From Bacteroidota bacterium (GTDB taxonomy: Bacteria; Bacteroidota; Bacteroidia; Bacteroidales; UBA1556): 7,710 nt of DNA. Positions 1 to 6,371 of this stretch are shown piece after piece. The notes beneath the pieces were generated by a model, which ran no database searches, was not told the origin of the DNA, and saw only the letters and a list, made by a program, of their open reading frames with translations. How positions within the stretch are numbered: the first letter of the stretch is position 1; each line of letters begins with the position of its first letter. The translations under genes were made by a program, and so were the position numbers. The stretch is from assembly GCA_003648395.1 (NCBI GenBank), contig QMPB01000192.1, positions 1 through 7,710 of the forward strand, read 5' to 3'.

Positions 1-176
1 AAGTCACTCTCAGGAACAGGAAATACTTGAGTTTTGTCCTGCATTCTGCGAAATGCTGACGAAAATATTACTCTATCGAAATCACGTTGAAACGCAGAAC
101 GATGGCTGAAAGAATCATAATCCTTTCTAGAATCTCCTAATCTTTGACTATTTAATAGTTTATCCCAGTTCATCAT
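1..176 (-). CDS. dgt: Deoxyguanosinetriphosphate triphosphohydrolase (dGTPase), N-terminal part only
   Basis: The minus strand from 176 reads 58 codons and runs off the window edge, so only the N-terminus is present. It contains the block [19 protein letters not shown] (residues 26-44) followed by [14 protein letters not shown] (45-58), which is the conserved N-terminal region of dGTP triphosphohydrolases just ahead of the HD domain. The family hydrolyses dGTP to deoxyguanosine and tripolyphosphate in the cytoplasm and so affects dNTP pools. The metal-binding HD residues lie outside the window and cannot be checked. Two adjacent ATGs (176-174 and 173-171) are both possible starts; the first gives MMNWDKLL, and no Shine-Dalgarno helps decide. 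The gene begins only 13 bases after the stop of the small TPR gene, so the two are probably co-transcribed. The family call is firm; completeness is unknown. Confidence 0.88.
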   Translation of the reverse strand, partial: MMNWDKLLNSQRLGDSRKDYDSFSHRSAFQRDFDRVIFSSAFRRMQDKTQVFPVPESD

Positions 177-189
177 TATGCTAAATTTT

Positions 190-456
190 TTAATTCCAAG
201 GATCCATATAAGTATTAGTACATCCGTAAATATCAAGCTGACTCTGCTTTACAATACCATGTACTATCTCTTTTTGAATAAGGGCTTCTTCATTATTGGG
301 ATCAATTTCAAGAATTTTTATATATTCATTCACTGCTTTAGTATGTTCGACAATTTGAACATAAGCATTTGCTAATTTCAATCTAATATCAATATTATTT
401 GGGGTTTTCTCTAATTCAATTAGAAAATTATCTATTTGTTTTTTTAAATCTTGCAT
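190..456 (-). CDS. Small TPR-like protein with a non-TPR C-terminal tail, function unknown
   Basis: This 88-residue cytoplasmic protein has no signal peptide or membrane segment. Residues about 18-58 fit one to one-and-a-half tetratricopeptide repeats: helical [20 protein letters not shown], then the typical turn [11 protein letters not shown]. TPRs usually mediate protein-protein contacts, but one repeat is too few for a stable solenoid, so it may dimerise or bind a partner. After the repeat, residues about 70-88 ([17 protein letters not shown]) are not TPR-like. They are rich in aromatic and turn residues and look like a conserved end rather than random sequence; that is my inference. The gene follows the SRP RNA and ends 13 bases before dgt, so a shared transcript with dgt is likely. 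The start at 456 is the only good ATG upstream of the repeat. No function can be assigned. Confidence 0.75.
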   Translation of the reverse strand: MQDLKKQIDNFLIELEKTPNNIDIRLKLANAYVQIVEHTKAVNEYIKILEIDPNNEEALIQKEIVHGIVKQSQLDIYGCTNTYMDPWN

Positions 457-521
457 AATTATTTATTTTATTAATAGACTCTTAATCAATGTGTTTGGAA
501 ACTATTATTACTTAAAAGACA

Positions 522-541
522 TAAAAAAAGGGTAAGCTACT
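522..541 (-). terminator. Probable intrinsic terminator at the 3' end of the SRP RNA
   Basis: Read on the minus strand, the closing CTTACC strand of the SRP RNA is followed at once by C and seven T residues (529-523). The terminal stem of the RNA plus this U-tract could act as the terminator. The stem is long-range and modest, so some read-through into the TPR and dgt genes at 456 and 176 is possible. Confidence 0.45.
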
Positions 542-625
542 TATATCGCACCGCTCAACCACCTACCCTTGCTACCTTCCAGTCCTGGGGGAGTTCAGTA
601 GGAGCTGGTCGTATAAGACTTACCC
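531..625 (-). ncRNA. ffs: Small signal recognition particle RNA (4.5S-type)
   Basis: On the minus strand the segment starts GGTAAGTC and ends GCTTACC, so the ends pair to close a long hairpin of about 95 nucleotides. The apical part reads CAGGACTGGAAGGTAGCA. This matches the SRP domain IV core, with the GGAA tetraloop (580-577) and the flanking CAGG and AGCA sides of the symmetric internal loop that bind the Ffh M domain. This is the most conserved part of bacterial SRP RNA. The RNA works with Ffh and FtsY to target ribosomes making inner-membrane proteins. It has its own strong promoter immediately upstream and a U-tract immediately downstream. The core identification is very secure; the exact mature ends are uncertain by a few bases. 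Confidence 0.93.
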
Positions 626-630
626 AGCGG

Positions 631-660
631 CAAAAGTAATAAGATGTTTCATAAAAACAA
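631..660 (-). promoter_or_regulatory. Bacteroidota-type promoter of the SRP RNA gene
   Basis: On the minus strand TTG (660-658) is followed after exactly 19 bases by TACTTTTG (638-631). This fits the Bacteroidota primary sigma factor pattern TTTG / 19-21 bases / TAnnTTTG, with the -7 element a full match. Transcription would start around 624-627, at the base of the terminal SRP stem, which agrees with the RNA boundary found independently from folding. Confidence 0.75.
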
Positions 661-731
661 CAATCATTTTAAAAAAAATATAAAATTTATAGATTCTTGT
701 TAATCAATATAGTTATATGAATTATTTAGAA

Positions 732-1778
732 TTATTCCTTATCATATGCTCTTAATTTGATAAAAATAAGCATATAAAAAGTCAATAAATACATCAAATT
801 GATAATTATGATGATTAAACTAGAAAACAAGAACCTATCAAGATAGAAACTCATAACAATTTGAATAAAAACAACACTAGATATAATAATTGATGCTTTA
901 TTCTGAGTTACTCCTATTCTTAAAAATAAATGATGAATATGGTTTTTATCAGCAATAAATGGATGATTACCCTGATAAATTCTATAAAAAGACACCCTTA
1001 ACAAATCAACAGTAATAAGTGCAATGAATGCGAATGCAATTCCAGGAGCAGAATTCACATGAATGTTTCCTTCAATAATATCATTAATTGAATCGAACTT
1101 AATAAGTGATACAGCCATAATTATTCCAATAGTCATGGTACCAGTATCACCCATAAATATTCTAGCTGGAGAATGATTAAATACCATAAATGCTAATAAA
1201 GCCGATGACAATGTAAATAAAGCTAGACTATAATCGTATTGTTTTGCCATGAAAAACCAAATGCCCAGAATGCCCATAATAATCACTCCCAACAATGCAG
1301 CAAGCATATCTATACCATCAATAAAATTATATGCATTAATAATTGTAATCATTAGTAAAATAGTTAATACTGTGTCTGCCCATAAACCAGTACTAAAACT
1401 AAAGAAATGCTGTAAGAAATCAATTCTTACATCTGCAAATACTACTAATAAAGTGACAGCAATAAACTGACCTAATAACTTAAGCTCTGGTTTTACTTCG
1501 TTTAAGTCATCGTAAAATCCAAGAAAAAACATAAGAACTCCGCTACTGATAATAAATCTATAATCGGGAAAGTTTATTAAATCGGAAAATAGAATAAAAC
1601 CAACAGAAGCGCTTAAGAAAATAACCAGCCCTCCCAAAGCAGAAACCCTTGTGGTATGAATTCTACGATAATTATTTGGCACAAATAAACCAATTGATTC
1701 TGCAATACGTATCACAAAAGGTAAACCAATTAAAGTGATAATAAATGAGAATAATATTCCTAATATTTGGTTTGTCAT
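732..1778 (-). CDS. WecA/TagO-type polyprenyl-phosphate sugar-1-phosphate transferase (MraY-like family)
   Basis: This 348-residue multipass inner-membrane protein probably has 10-11 helices. Family motifs appear in order: a cytoplasmic loop with HTTRVSALGG (41-50); the aspartate pair in GFYDDLNEVKPELKLLGQ (87-104, D90-D91); NAYNFIDGID (148-157); the catalytic NHSPARIFMGDTGT (201-214, D211); and the C-terminal HPFIADKNHIHH loop (272-283). The HIHH loop favours the WecA/TagO/WbpL branch over MraY. Such enzymes transfer a sugar 1-phosphate, often GlcNAc-1-P or a related HexNAc, from UDP-sugar to undecaprenyl phosphate, the first membrane step of O-antigen, capsule or other surface glycan synthesis. 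The exact sugar cannot be read from sequence, so no symbol is given. The ATG at 1778 is preceded by a 56-base leader with no G and no Shine-Dalgarno. The gene lies 109 bases downstream of the AsmA gene. Confidence 0.9.
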   Translation of the reverse strand: MTNQILGILFSFIITLIGLPFVIRIAESIGLFVPNNYRRIHTTRVSALGGLVIFLSASVGFILFSDLINFPDYRFIISSGVLMFFLGFYDDLNEVKPELKLLGQFIAVTLLVVFADVRIDFLQHFFSFSTGLWADTVLTILLMITIINAYNFIDGIDMLAALLGVIIMGILGIWFFMAKQYDYSLALFTLSSALLAFMVFNHSPARIFMGDTGTMTIGIIMAVSLIKFDSINDIIEGNIHVNSAPGIAFAFIALITVDLLRVSFYRIYQGNHPFIADKNHIHHLFLRIGVTQNKASIIISSVVFIQIVMSFYLDRFLFSSLIIIIINLMYLLTFYMLIFIKLRAYDKE

Positions 1779-1887
1779 GTGTTAAATTGGTTATTTGTTG
1801 ATGTTGTTATAGAGTTATTTGATTTATTGTGTAGCCTTCGATACAATTTATTTCTTTTCATTACACAAATTACTAATTCTTACTTAC

Positions 1888-4575
1888 TTAAAACCAATCG
1901 CTCAATTTCTTTTTAGCTTCTTCTTCAAGTTTTTTCTTTAGCTTCTCTTTTTCTTCCTTGGACTTCCTCTCCCATTCATCTTGTTGCTTTTTCATCTCTG
2001 CCTTAGCTTTTTCTTCTAGTTCTTTCTTAAGTTTGTCAACTTCTTCCTCAGCTTTCTTCTTAAGAGCTTCTTTTTGTTTTTCTATTTCATTATTAAGCTG
2101 ATTTTTAGCATCTTGCTTGGCTTTATCAAAATTCAACCCAACATTAGGTTTTGTAGTTGTCCCTGTTATTTTAGCTATTACATTAATATTATCACTCATT
2201 TTAATATTTGCACCAAAAGTATTTGCCTGACTTATCAAGCCATTAATTGCATCATTAGCATCACTACCAAGTTTTTCTCTTGGAATACTCATCTCCACAT
2301 TATAATCAATATTCTGATTAAGGTAAGTTACTCCTGAAGCTTTTATTGGTATATCATTTATTTTAGTGCTAAATGGACTAACAATCAATTTACCATCATT
2401 AATTTGAAATGGAATATCAAGAGGATCTGTTTTTAGTGTTTTTAATTCTTCAATTTTCAATGTATTTGCAAGTTCAGTAATGCTTTTAGCATCTTTAATT
2501 GTAAGAGCAGATGTTGATAACAATCCTTTAGAATTAACAGTATTCAAATCAACATTCATTTTATTATCCATCTTACCGTTAAATTTTAAAATACAAGAAT
2601 AATTACCCTCAGTATATTGCATAATAGGGGCTAATTTTCTAGCAACATCAAGTGTCTTATAACTTTTCTTAAAATCAAAATGTTTAATACCAAATATCAT
2701 AGCTACCTTAGGACTATCAATATTTTCAGAACTATAATAACCACTCATATTCATTTTACCACCTAACATCTCCATTTTAAGATTATCTAGCATCATCTTT
2801 TTATTTGCAACAATAACTTTCCCAAATAAAGCTTTAATATTTAGATTATCATATTTAATTCGACCAATAACACACTGAAGTTTAAGGTTAATATTTTCTG
2901 GGATATTTACAGCTTCAATTGGAGCTTCCTCTGATGAAACAGTTTTTACATCTTCATCTTTAGGTTTGCTTTCTACTTCACTTGATGCCATCATGTTATT
3001 TAAATTAAGATAATCTGCACTCATAGAGAAATCACCTTTTAGAATACCATCATCTAAAGCGTATGCTAGATAGTTATATAGTTTACCGTCAGCTTCAATA
3101 ATATTCTTATTGTAAGTAACTTTAAAATTAGACATATCTACATATCTTGGGGTGAAAACCATGCTCGCATTATTAACAATTATCCCTTTGGGGAAATCAT
3201 TATCCCTATACACCACATTTTTAAGCTGCATATTACCACTTGCCTTAAAATCACGATATCTGCCTTTATCTATTGCAGATTGCTTTCCTTTTAATCTAAT
3301 ATCTGTTTTAAAAATACCACTTAAGTTCATACCTTCATCTAGTGGATAAACATCCTTAATGGTCATTAGGTTCATCTTTCCTTTAAAATTTGCATCTATA
3401 TCGGGGTCAGATATTAATGTTTTCAGTTTAAGCTTAATATCCATTGGATTTTTGGCAATACTAAAATGAAACTTACTTACATCTACAGTCATATTATCTA
3501 AATTAGCCGTAGGGCTATTTATTTTTGTAACAATCTGAATATCGTTAACCGACTTAGGTAAATCAGGATATTGGAATTTAGCATCATTAACTAATATATT
3601 AACAGCAAACGAAGGCATTAAATTATCTGAATAAACTCCTTTAGCCATGCCATCTATTACTACTTTTCCTTCTGCTTTAACATCTTCAAAGCCTTCCGTA
3701 TAGAAAGCAGGAATCAATGACATAAGACTCTTAAAAGTAGCATTGGGCGCATTATAAGTAAGGTTCATAGAAATGTCGTCATTTGGCATACCTACAAAAC
3801 CATCAAAATTTAGAACTAAGCCATTAATTGACAATGAATTTTCTATAAAGGTATATTTTGAAGCTTCTAAATCTGTAAGTATATTAGCTTTAAAAACTAT
3901 TTTAGCTTTATTCAAATAAGCAATATTATCCATTTTATATGTAATCTTATCAATCTCCGTTTCAATATCAAGATTTGTATTATTTGCAGTCATATCACCG
4001 CTTAACTTAAAATCCAAATCATCAATAAAGCTATACATATTTGCTTCCTTATCATCGTAATTAATAGTAGCATCTTCAATTATAAATGCTTTTAACATCA
4101 ATTTAAACGATTCAGCATCAACTGCTTCATCCGAAAGAGGTTCTTCAGATTCTTTATCCCCTTCAGTTTCTACATTTGTATCTTCTTTAGCAATATCCCA
4201 ATTAGCTTTTCCATTTTTCAACACCAAAAGATTAATAACTGGTTTATTTAACAAAATTTTATTCAATTCATATTCTCCAGAGAAAACACTTCCTAGGTCA
4301 ATAGTCAAAGAAATTTCTTTAGTAGCAAATAGAGTCTTATTTTTAAACTCATCAATGCCTATTATTTTTAGATTATTTATACTAAAAGTGAAATCTGGGA
4401 AATTTTTAAATAAAGTTAAACTAACATCACCAAAGTCAACTTCAGCATTTACATTATTATTTATTTCTTTCTTAACAATTTCTGTAATTTTATCCTTAAA
4501 AAAGAAAGGAGTTACAATTATTGCCATTATTAATAGAACAATGAATATTGAAGTTATTTTAATTAGCTTTTTCAT
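1888..4575 (-). CDS. AsmA-family envelope protein with a charged coiled-coil C-terminus
   Basis: This 895-residue protein has an N-terminal signal-anchor helix (about residues 5-26, after MKKLIK), so most of it should lie in the periplasm. AsmA-like features follow: LFKNFPDFTFSINNLKI (55-71), NGKANWDI (121-128), long beta-rich repeats, the C-terminal AsmA-type block GGKMNMSGYY (605-614) and TGTTTKPNVGLNF (804-816). AsmA/TamB/YhdP relatives are thought to form hydrophobic grooves carrying phospholipid between the membranes of didermal cells; a role in outer-membrane lipid balance is therefore inferred. Two acidic, probably disordered linkers interrupt the fold (about 130-155 and 530-556). The last 80 residues (about 816-893) are almost all K, E, A, Q and L and should form a long helix or coiled coil ending in DWF. 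It lies 82 bases downstream of aroC, with a G-free leader of 39 bases. Confidence 0.85.
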   Translation of the reverse strand: MKKLIKITSIFIVLLIMAIIVTPFFFKDKITEIVKKEINNNVNAEVDFGDVSLTLFKNFPDFTFSINNLKIIGIDEFKNKTLFATKEISLTIDLGSVFSGEYELNKILLNKPVINLLVLKNGKANWDIAKEDTNVETEGDKESEEPLSDEAVDAESFKLMLKAFIIEDATINYDDKEANMYSFIDDLDFKLSGDMTANNTNLDIETEIDKITYKMDNIAYLNKAKIVFKANILTDLEASKYTFIENSLSINGLVLNFDGFVGMPNDDISMNLTYNAPNATFKSLMSLIPAFYTEGFEDVKAEGKVVIDGMAKGVYSDNLMPSFAVNILVNDAKFQYPDLPKSVNDIQIVTKINSPTANLDNMTVDVSKFHFSIAKNPMDIKLKLKTLISDPDIDANFKGKMNLMTIKDVYPLDEGMNLSGIFKTDIRLKGKQSAIDKGRYRDFKASGNMQLKNVVYRDNDFPKGIIVNNASMVFTPRYVDMSNFKVTYNKNIIEADGKLYNYLAYALDDGILKGDFSMSADYLNLNNMMASSEVESKPKDEDVKTVSSEEAPIEAVNIPENINLKLQCVIGRIKYDNLNIKALFGKVIVANKKMMLDNLKMEMLGGKMNMSGYYSSENIDSPKVAMIFGIKHFDFKKSYKTLDVARKLAPIMQYTEGNYSCILKFNGKMDNKMNVDLNTVNSKGLLSTSALTIKDAKSITELANTLKIEELKTLKTDPLDIPFQINDGKLIVSPFSTKINDIPIKASGVTYLNQNIDYNVEMSIPREKLGSDANDAINGLISQANTFGANIKMSDNINVIAKITGTTTKPNVGLNFDKAKQDAKNQLNNEIEKQKEALKKKAEEEVDKLKKELEEKAKAEMKKQQDEWERKSKEEKEKLKKKLEEEAKKKLSDWF

Positions 4576-4657
4576 GTGATATATGTGTTGTGTGTTGTTT
4601 ATTGTTTGTTGTTTCGACTACTTTCTACTTTAAACTTTGATTTTTAGCCTTTAACCT

Positions 4658-5731
4658 TTAATTATTAACTTTATGTAGAAGGTAGAAATCCATAATAACA
4701 ATAGCAGCCATGGCTTCAACTATGGGAACAGCACGAGGGACAACACAAACATCATGTCTTCCTTCTATCTTAACTTGAGCTTTCTCACCTTTATTGTTAA
4801 TTGTATTCTGTTCTTGTGATATACTTGCAATTGGTTTAAATGCAATACGCATATTTATATCCATACCATTGGAAATTCCACCTTGAATTCCTCCACTATT
4901 ATTAGTTTTTGTTTTGACAATACCATTATCATAATAGAATTCATCATTATGTTCAGAGCCTTTCATTCGAGCAGCAGAAAACCCACTTCCGAACTCAAAA
5001 CCTTTTACTGCATTAATACTCATCATTGCATGAGCAAGAGTAGCATTCAATTTATCAAAAACAGGTTCTCCAAGACCAGTTGGCATACCACTAATACTGC
5101 ATTTTATCATTCCACCAAGCGTGTCACCTTCTGCAATTGCTTTTTCAATGCTTTTTTGAATTTGTTTTTCTGTGTTAAAATCTGGACATCTATATTCTGA
5201 CTTTTCAATATTCTCCTTTGTAGGAACATCTTCATTCTCCCAAATATTATCGCCAATCTGACTTACCCAAGCAGTTATTTCAATTCCGTTTCTCAAAAGA
5301 AACTGCTTAGCAATAGCACCAGCAACTACTCTAGAAAGAGTTTCACGAGCCGAAGAACGCCCTCCTCCCCTATAATCTCTAATTCCAAACTTCTGTTCCC
5401 AAGTAAAATCAGCATGCGAAGGACGATAAACATCATTAATTTCAGCATAATCTTCTGAACGTGAATCCGTATTCTCAATATAGAAAGCTATTGGAGTTCC
5501 CAACGATTTACCTTTAAATATACCAGAAAATATTTTAAGTTCATCTGACTCATTTCTTTTTGAACTATAAAGTCCTTGATTAGTTTTACGACGCATAATA
5601 TCCAAGCGAACAGCATCAAAATCAATTTCAAGATTAGCGGGAAAACCTTCAATTATTCCACCAATTGCTTTTCCATGAGATTCTCCAAAACTATGTAATT
5701 GAAATATTTTACCTATTGTATTTCCAGACAT
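4658..5731 (-). CDS. aroC: Chorismate synthase
   Basis: This complete 357-residue cytoplasmic enzyme catalyses the last shikimate-pathway step, turning 5-enolpyruvylshikimate-3-phosphate into chorismate with reduced FMN. All three family signatures are visible: HSFGESHGKAIGGIIEGFPA (13-32, with the catalytic-region H19), DYRGGGRSSARETLSRVVAG (119-138) and RHDVCVVPRAVPIVEA (325-340). NNSGGIQGGISNG (277-289) and FKPIASI (298-304) also fit the FMN and substrate site. The length is normal for the monofunctional bacterial enzyme, and there is no fused flavin reductase domain. The start at 5731 gives SGNTIGKIFQLHSFGESHG, the usual distance to the first signature. It is the first gene of the minus-strand run, upstream of the AsmA gene, and diverges from the tRNA genes. 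No other aro gene is in the window. Confidence 0.97.
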   Translation of the reverse strand: MSGNTIGKIFQLHSFGESHGKAIGGIIEGFPANLEIDFDAVRLDIMRRKTNQGLYSSKRNESDELKIFSGIFKGKSLGTPIAFYIENTDSRSEDYAEINDVYRPSHADFTWEQKFGIRDYRGGGRSSARETLSRVVAGAIAKQFLLRNGIEITAWVSQIGDNIWENEDVPTKENIEKSEYRCPDFNTEKQIQKSIEKAIAEGDTLGGMIKCSISGMPTGLGEPVFDKLNATLAHAMMSINAVKGFEFGSGFSAARMKGSEHNDEFYYDNGIVKTKTNNSGGIQGGISNGMDINMRIAFKPIASISQEQNTINNKGEKAQVKIEGRHDVCVVPRAVPIVEAMAAIVIMDFYLLHKVNN

Positions 5732-5933
5732 CTATATTTAATTATTTACACCGCTAAATTAAGAAGAAATAATACTCATTAAATAATACTCTTGAAATAA
5801 TTATGGAAAATTATTTAACAATAAAATTAAAAATAATTACATTTATATATATCTTATATGCAGAGAGTTAAAGCTAGAAAGCAAAATAAAACCAAAAAAA
5901 GTAAAAATAAATATACAAACTGAATAAAAGTTT
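5732..5933. other. Gene-free AT-rich spacer between aroC and the tRNA genes
   Basis: This divergent intergenic stretch must hold the aroC promoter, but no full TAnnTTTG match is seen on the minus strand; TAATTTAG (5761-5754) is the nearest, with one mismatch and no good upstream TTG. No open frame worth reporting is present. A short direct repeat AATAATACTC occurs at 5768-5777 and 5782-5791. Confidence 0.6.
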
Positions 5934-5935
5934 AC

Positions 5936-5943
5936 TATTTTTG
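5936..5943 (+). promoter_or_regulatory. Candidate -7 promoter element for the tRNA genes
   Basis: TATTTTTG fully matches the Bacteroidota -7 consensus TAnnTTTG and lies 37 bases before tRNA-Pro, giving a start near 5949-5951 and a short 5' leader for RNase P removal. No TTG is seen at the ideal 19-base spacing (5914-5916 reads TAC), so only half of the promoter is supported. Confidence 0.5.
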
Positions 5944-5980
5944 CAGCCGCTAAGTACAAAAGTTCATAGCATTAATGCAT

Positions 5981-6055
5981 CGGGGTATGGCGCAGCTCGG
6001 CTAGCGTACCTGCTTTGGGAGCAGGGGGTCGCAGGTTCGAATCCTGCTACCCCGA
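5981..6055 (+). tRNA. tRNA-Pro, anticodon UGG
   Basis: A full cloverleaf can be drawn. The acceptor stem CGGGGTA (5981-5987) pairs with TACCCCG (6048-6054), with discriminator A at 6055. The anticodon stem CCTGC/GCAGG encloses the loop TTTGGGA, anticodon TGG at 6016-6018. The T arm is GCAGG-TTCGAAT-CCTGC. CCA is not encoded. The unpaired-type C1 start and UGG anticodon fit proline. It is followed nine bases later by a hairpin terminator. Confidence 0.96.
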
Positions 6056-6063
6056 CAAGAAAG

Positions 6064-6085
6064 AAGGAGTTTTACTCCTTTTTTT
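6064..6085 (+). terminator. Intrinsic terminator after tRNA-Pro
   Basis: AAGGAGT (6064-6070) and ACTCCTT (6074-6080) form a perfect 7-bp stem with a TTT loop, followed by five more T residues. It would end the tRNA-Pro transcript, yet no clear separate promoter is seen before tRNA-Arg, so it may be leaky or act in processing. A second small inverted repeat, AATAATC (6095-6101) with GATTATT (6107-6113), lies between the two tRNAs. Confidence 0.75.
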
Positions 6086-6117
6086 GTATATACTAATAAT
6101 CAATAAGATTATTGAAT

Positions 6118-6191
6118 GGTCCAGTAGCTCAGTTGGATAGAGCAGCAGCCTTCTAAGCTGCGGGTCACAGGTTCGAATCCTGTCTGGATCA
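6118..6191 (+). tRNA. tRNA-Arg, anticodon UCU
   Basis: The acceptor stem GGTCCAG (6118-6124) pairs with CTGGATC (6184-6190) with one G-U pair, and the discriminator is A6191. The D arm is GCTC...GAGC. The anticodon stem GCAGC/GCTGC (6145-6149, 6157-6161) holds the loop CTTCTAA, anticodon TCT at 6152-6154, decoding AGA. The T arm is ACAGG-TTCGAAT-CCTGT. CCA is not encoded. Its 3' end, from the T loop on, is duplicated 175 bases downstream, which marks this gene as a likely integration target. Confidence 0.96.
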
Positions 6192-6192
6192 C
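6176..6192 (+). repeat. Direct repeat copy 1: 3' end of tRNA-Arg (att-like)
   Basis: AATCCTGTCTGGATCAC spans the T loop, the 3' acceptor strand and the discriminator of tRNA-Arg plus one base. An exact second copy is at 6351-6367. Tyrosine-recombinase elements commonly integrate in tRNA 3' ends and leave such flanking direct repeats. Confidence 0.8.
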
Positions 6193-6201
6193 TAAAGCAT
6201 C

Positions 6202-6235
6202 AAAACCCAAATTCCAAAGGAATTTGGGTTTTTTT
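6202..6235 (+). terminator. Strong intrinsic terminator after tRNA-Arg
   Basis: AAAACCCAAATTCC (6202-6215) pairs perfectly over 14 bp with GGAATTTGGGTTTT (6219-6232) around an AAA loop, and the T-run continues to 6235. It lies ten bases past the tRNA. If the segment is an inserted element, this terminator came with it and the original one is at 6372-6407. Confidence 0.85.
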
Positions 6236-6286
6236 ATTATTACATAAATCTTGAGCTAGCTCAAAGGTTTATGTAATAATAAAAAA
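6230..6286. repeat. 57-base nested palindrome downstream of tRNA-Arg
   Basis: Outer arms of 19 bp (6230-6248 against 6268-6286, reading TTTTTTATTATTACATAAA and its complement) enclose a second perfect palindrome TTGAGCTAGCTCAA (6251-6264), with only a few unpaired bases between. The left arm reuses the T-run of the tRNA-Arg terminator, so the two hairpins are mutually exclusive in part. The inner palindrome also resembles a dimeric protein-binding site. Its function is unknown. Confidence 0.8.
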
Positions 6287-6350
6287 CTAATTAAATCTTT
6301 GATTTACTTTGGTTTTGATGTAGACTTCGGCTTCAAAAGGATAACGAAGT

Positions 6351-6367
6351 AATCCTGTCTGGATCAC
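6351..6367 (+). repeat. Direct repeat copy 2: orphan tRNA-Arg 3' tail (att-like)
   Basis: This is an exact 17-base copy of positions 6176-6192. The sequence upstream of it does not resemble the rest of a tRNA, so it is a tail only and not a broken duplicate gene. It is followed four bases later by an intrinsic terminator, as expected if this was the original end of tRNA-Arg before something was inserted. Confidence 0.8.
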
Positions 6368-6371
6368 AAAT

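Larger units (their letters stand above)
6198..6320. repeat. Segment bounded by a 10-bp inverted repeat (foldback-like)
   Basis: CATCAAAACC (6198-6207) and GGTTTTGATG (6311-6320) are perfect inverted copies enclosing the two hairpins below. The segment could be a tiny foldback or MITE-like insertion, but no target-site duplication is evident at its edges and ten AT-rich bases can match by chance. Confidence 0.35.

Noticed and set aside
178..375. Plus-strand open frame opposite the TPR gene
   Set aside because: Low-complexity I/F/N-rich translation; it is the antisense shadow of the TPR gene.
531..625. Considered as a plus-strand riboswitch or tRNA-like RNA
   Set aside because: The diagnostic SRP core with the GGAA tetraloop and the matching promoter are only found on the minus strand.
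1249..1470. Plus-strand open frame opposite the transferase gene
   Set aside because: Lies wholly inside a well-supported gene on the other strand and has no family features.
1866..1897. Possible minus-strand promoter for the transferase gene (TTG, 21 bases, GTAATTTG)
   Set aside because: The -7 box has a mismatch in its first base and the sequence overlaps the 3' end of the AsmA gene; too weak to annotate.
2074..2337. Plus-strand frame opposite the AsmA gene rich in I, F and Y, suggesting a membrane protein
   Set aside because: The hydrophobicity is what the complement of K/N/E-rich codons produces; no start context or neighbours support it.
4883..5200. 105-codon plus-strand open frame opposite aroC
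   Set aside because: Fully antisense to conserved chorismate synthase sequence; the translation has no domain-like pattern.
5768..5791. Direct repeat AATAATACTC upstream of aroC
   Set aside because: Ten AT-rich bases, 14 bases apart, in an AT-rich spacer; likely chance.
6321..6367. Second, decayed copy of a whole tRNA-Arg gene
   Set aside because: Only the last 17 bases match; no D arm, anticodon arm or 5' acceptor strand is recognisable upstream.
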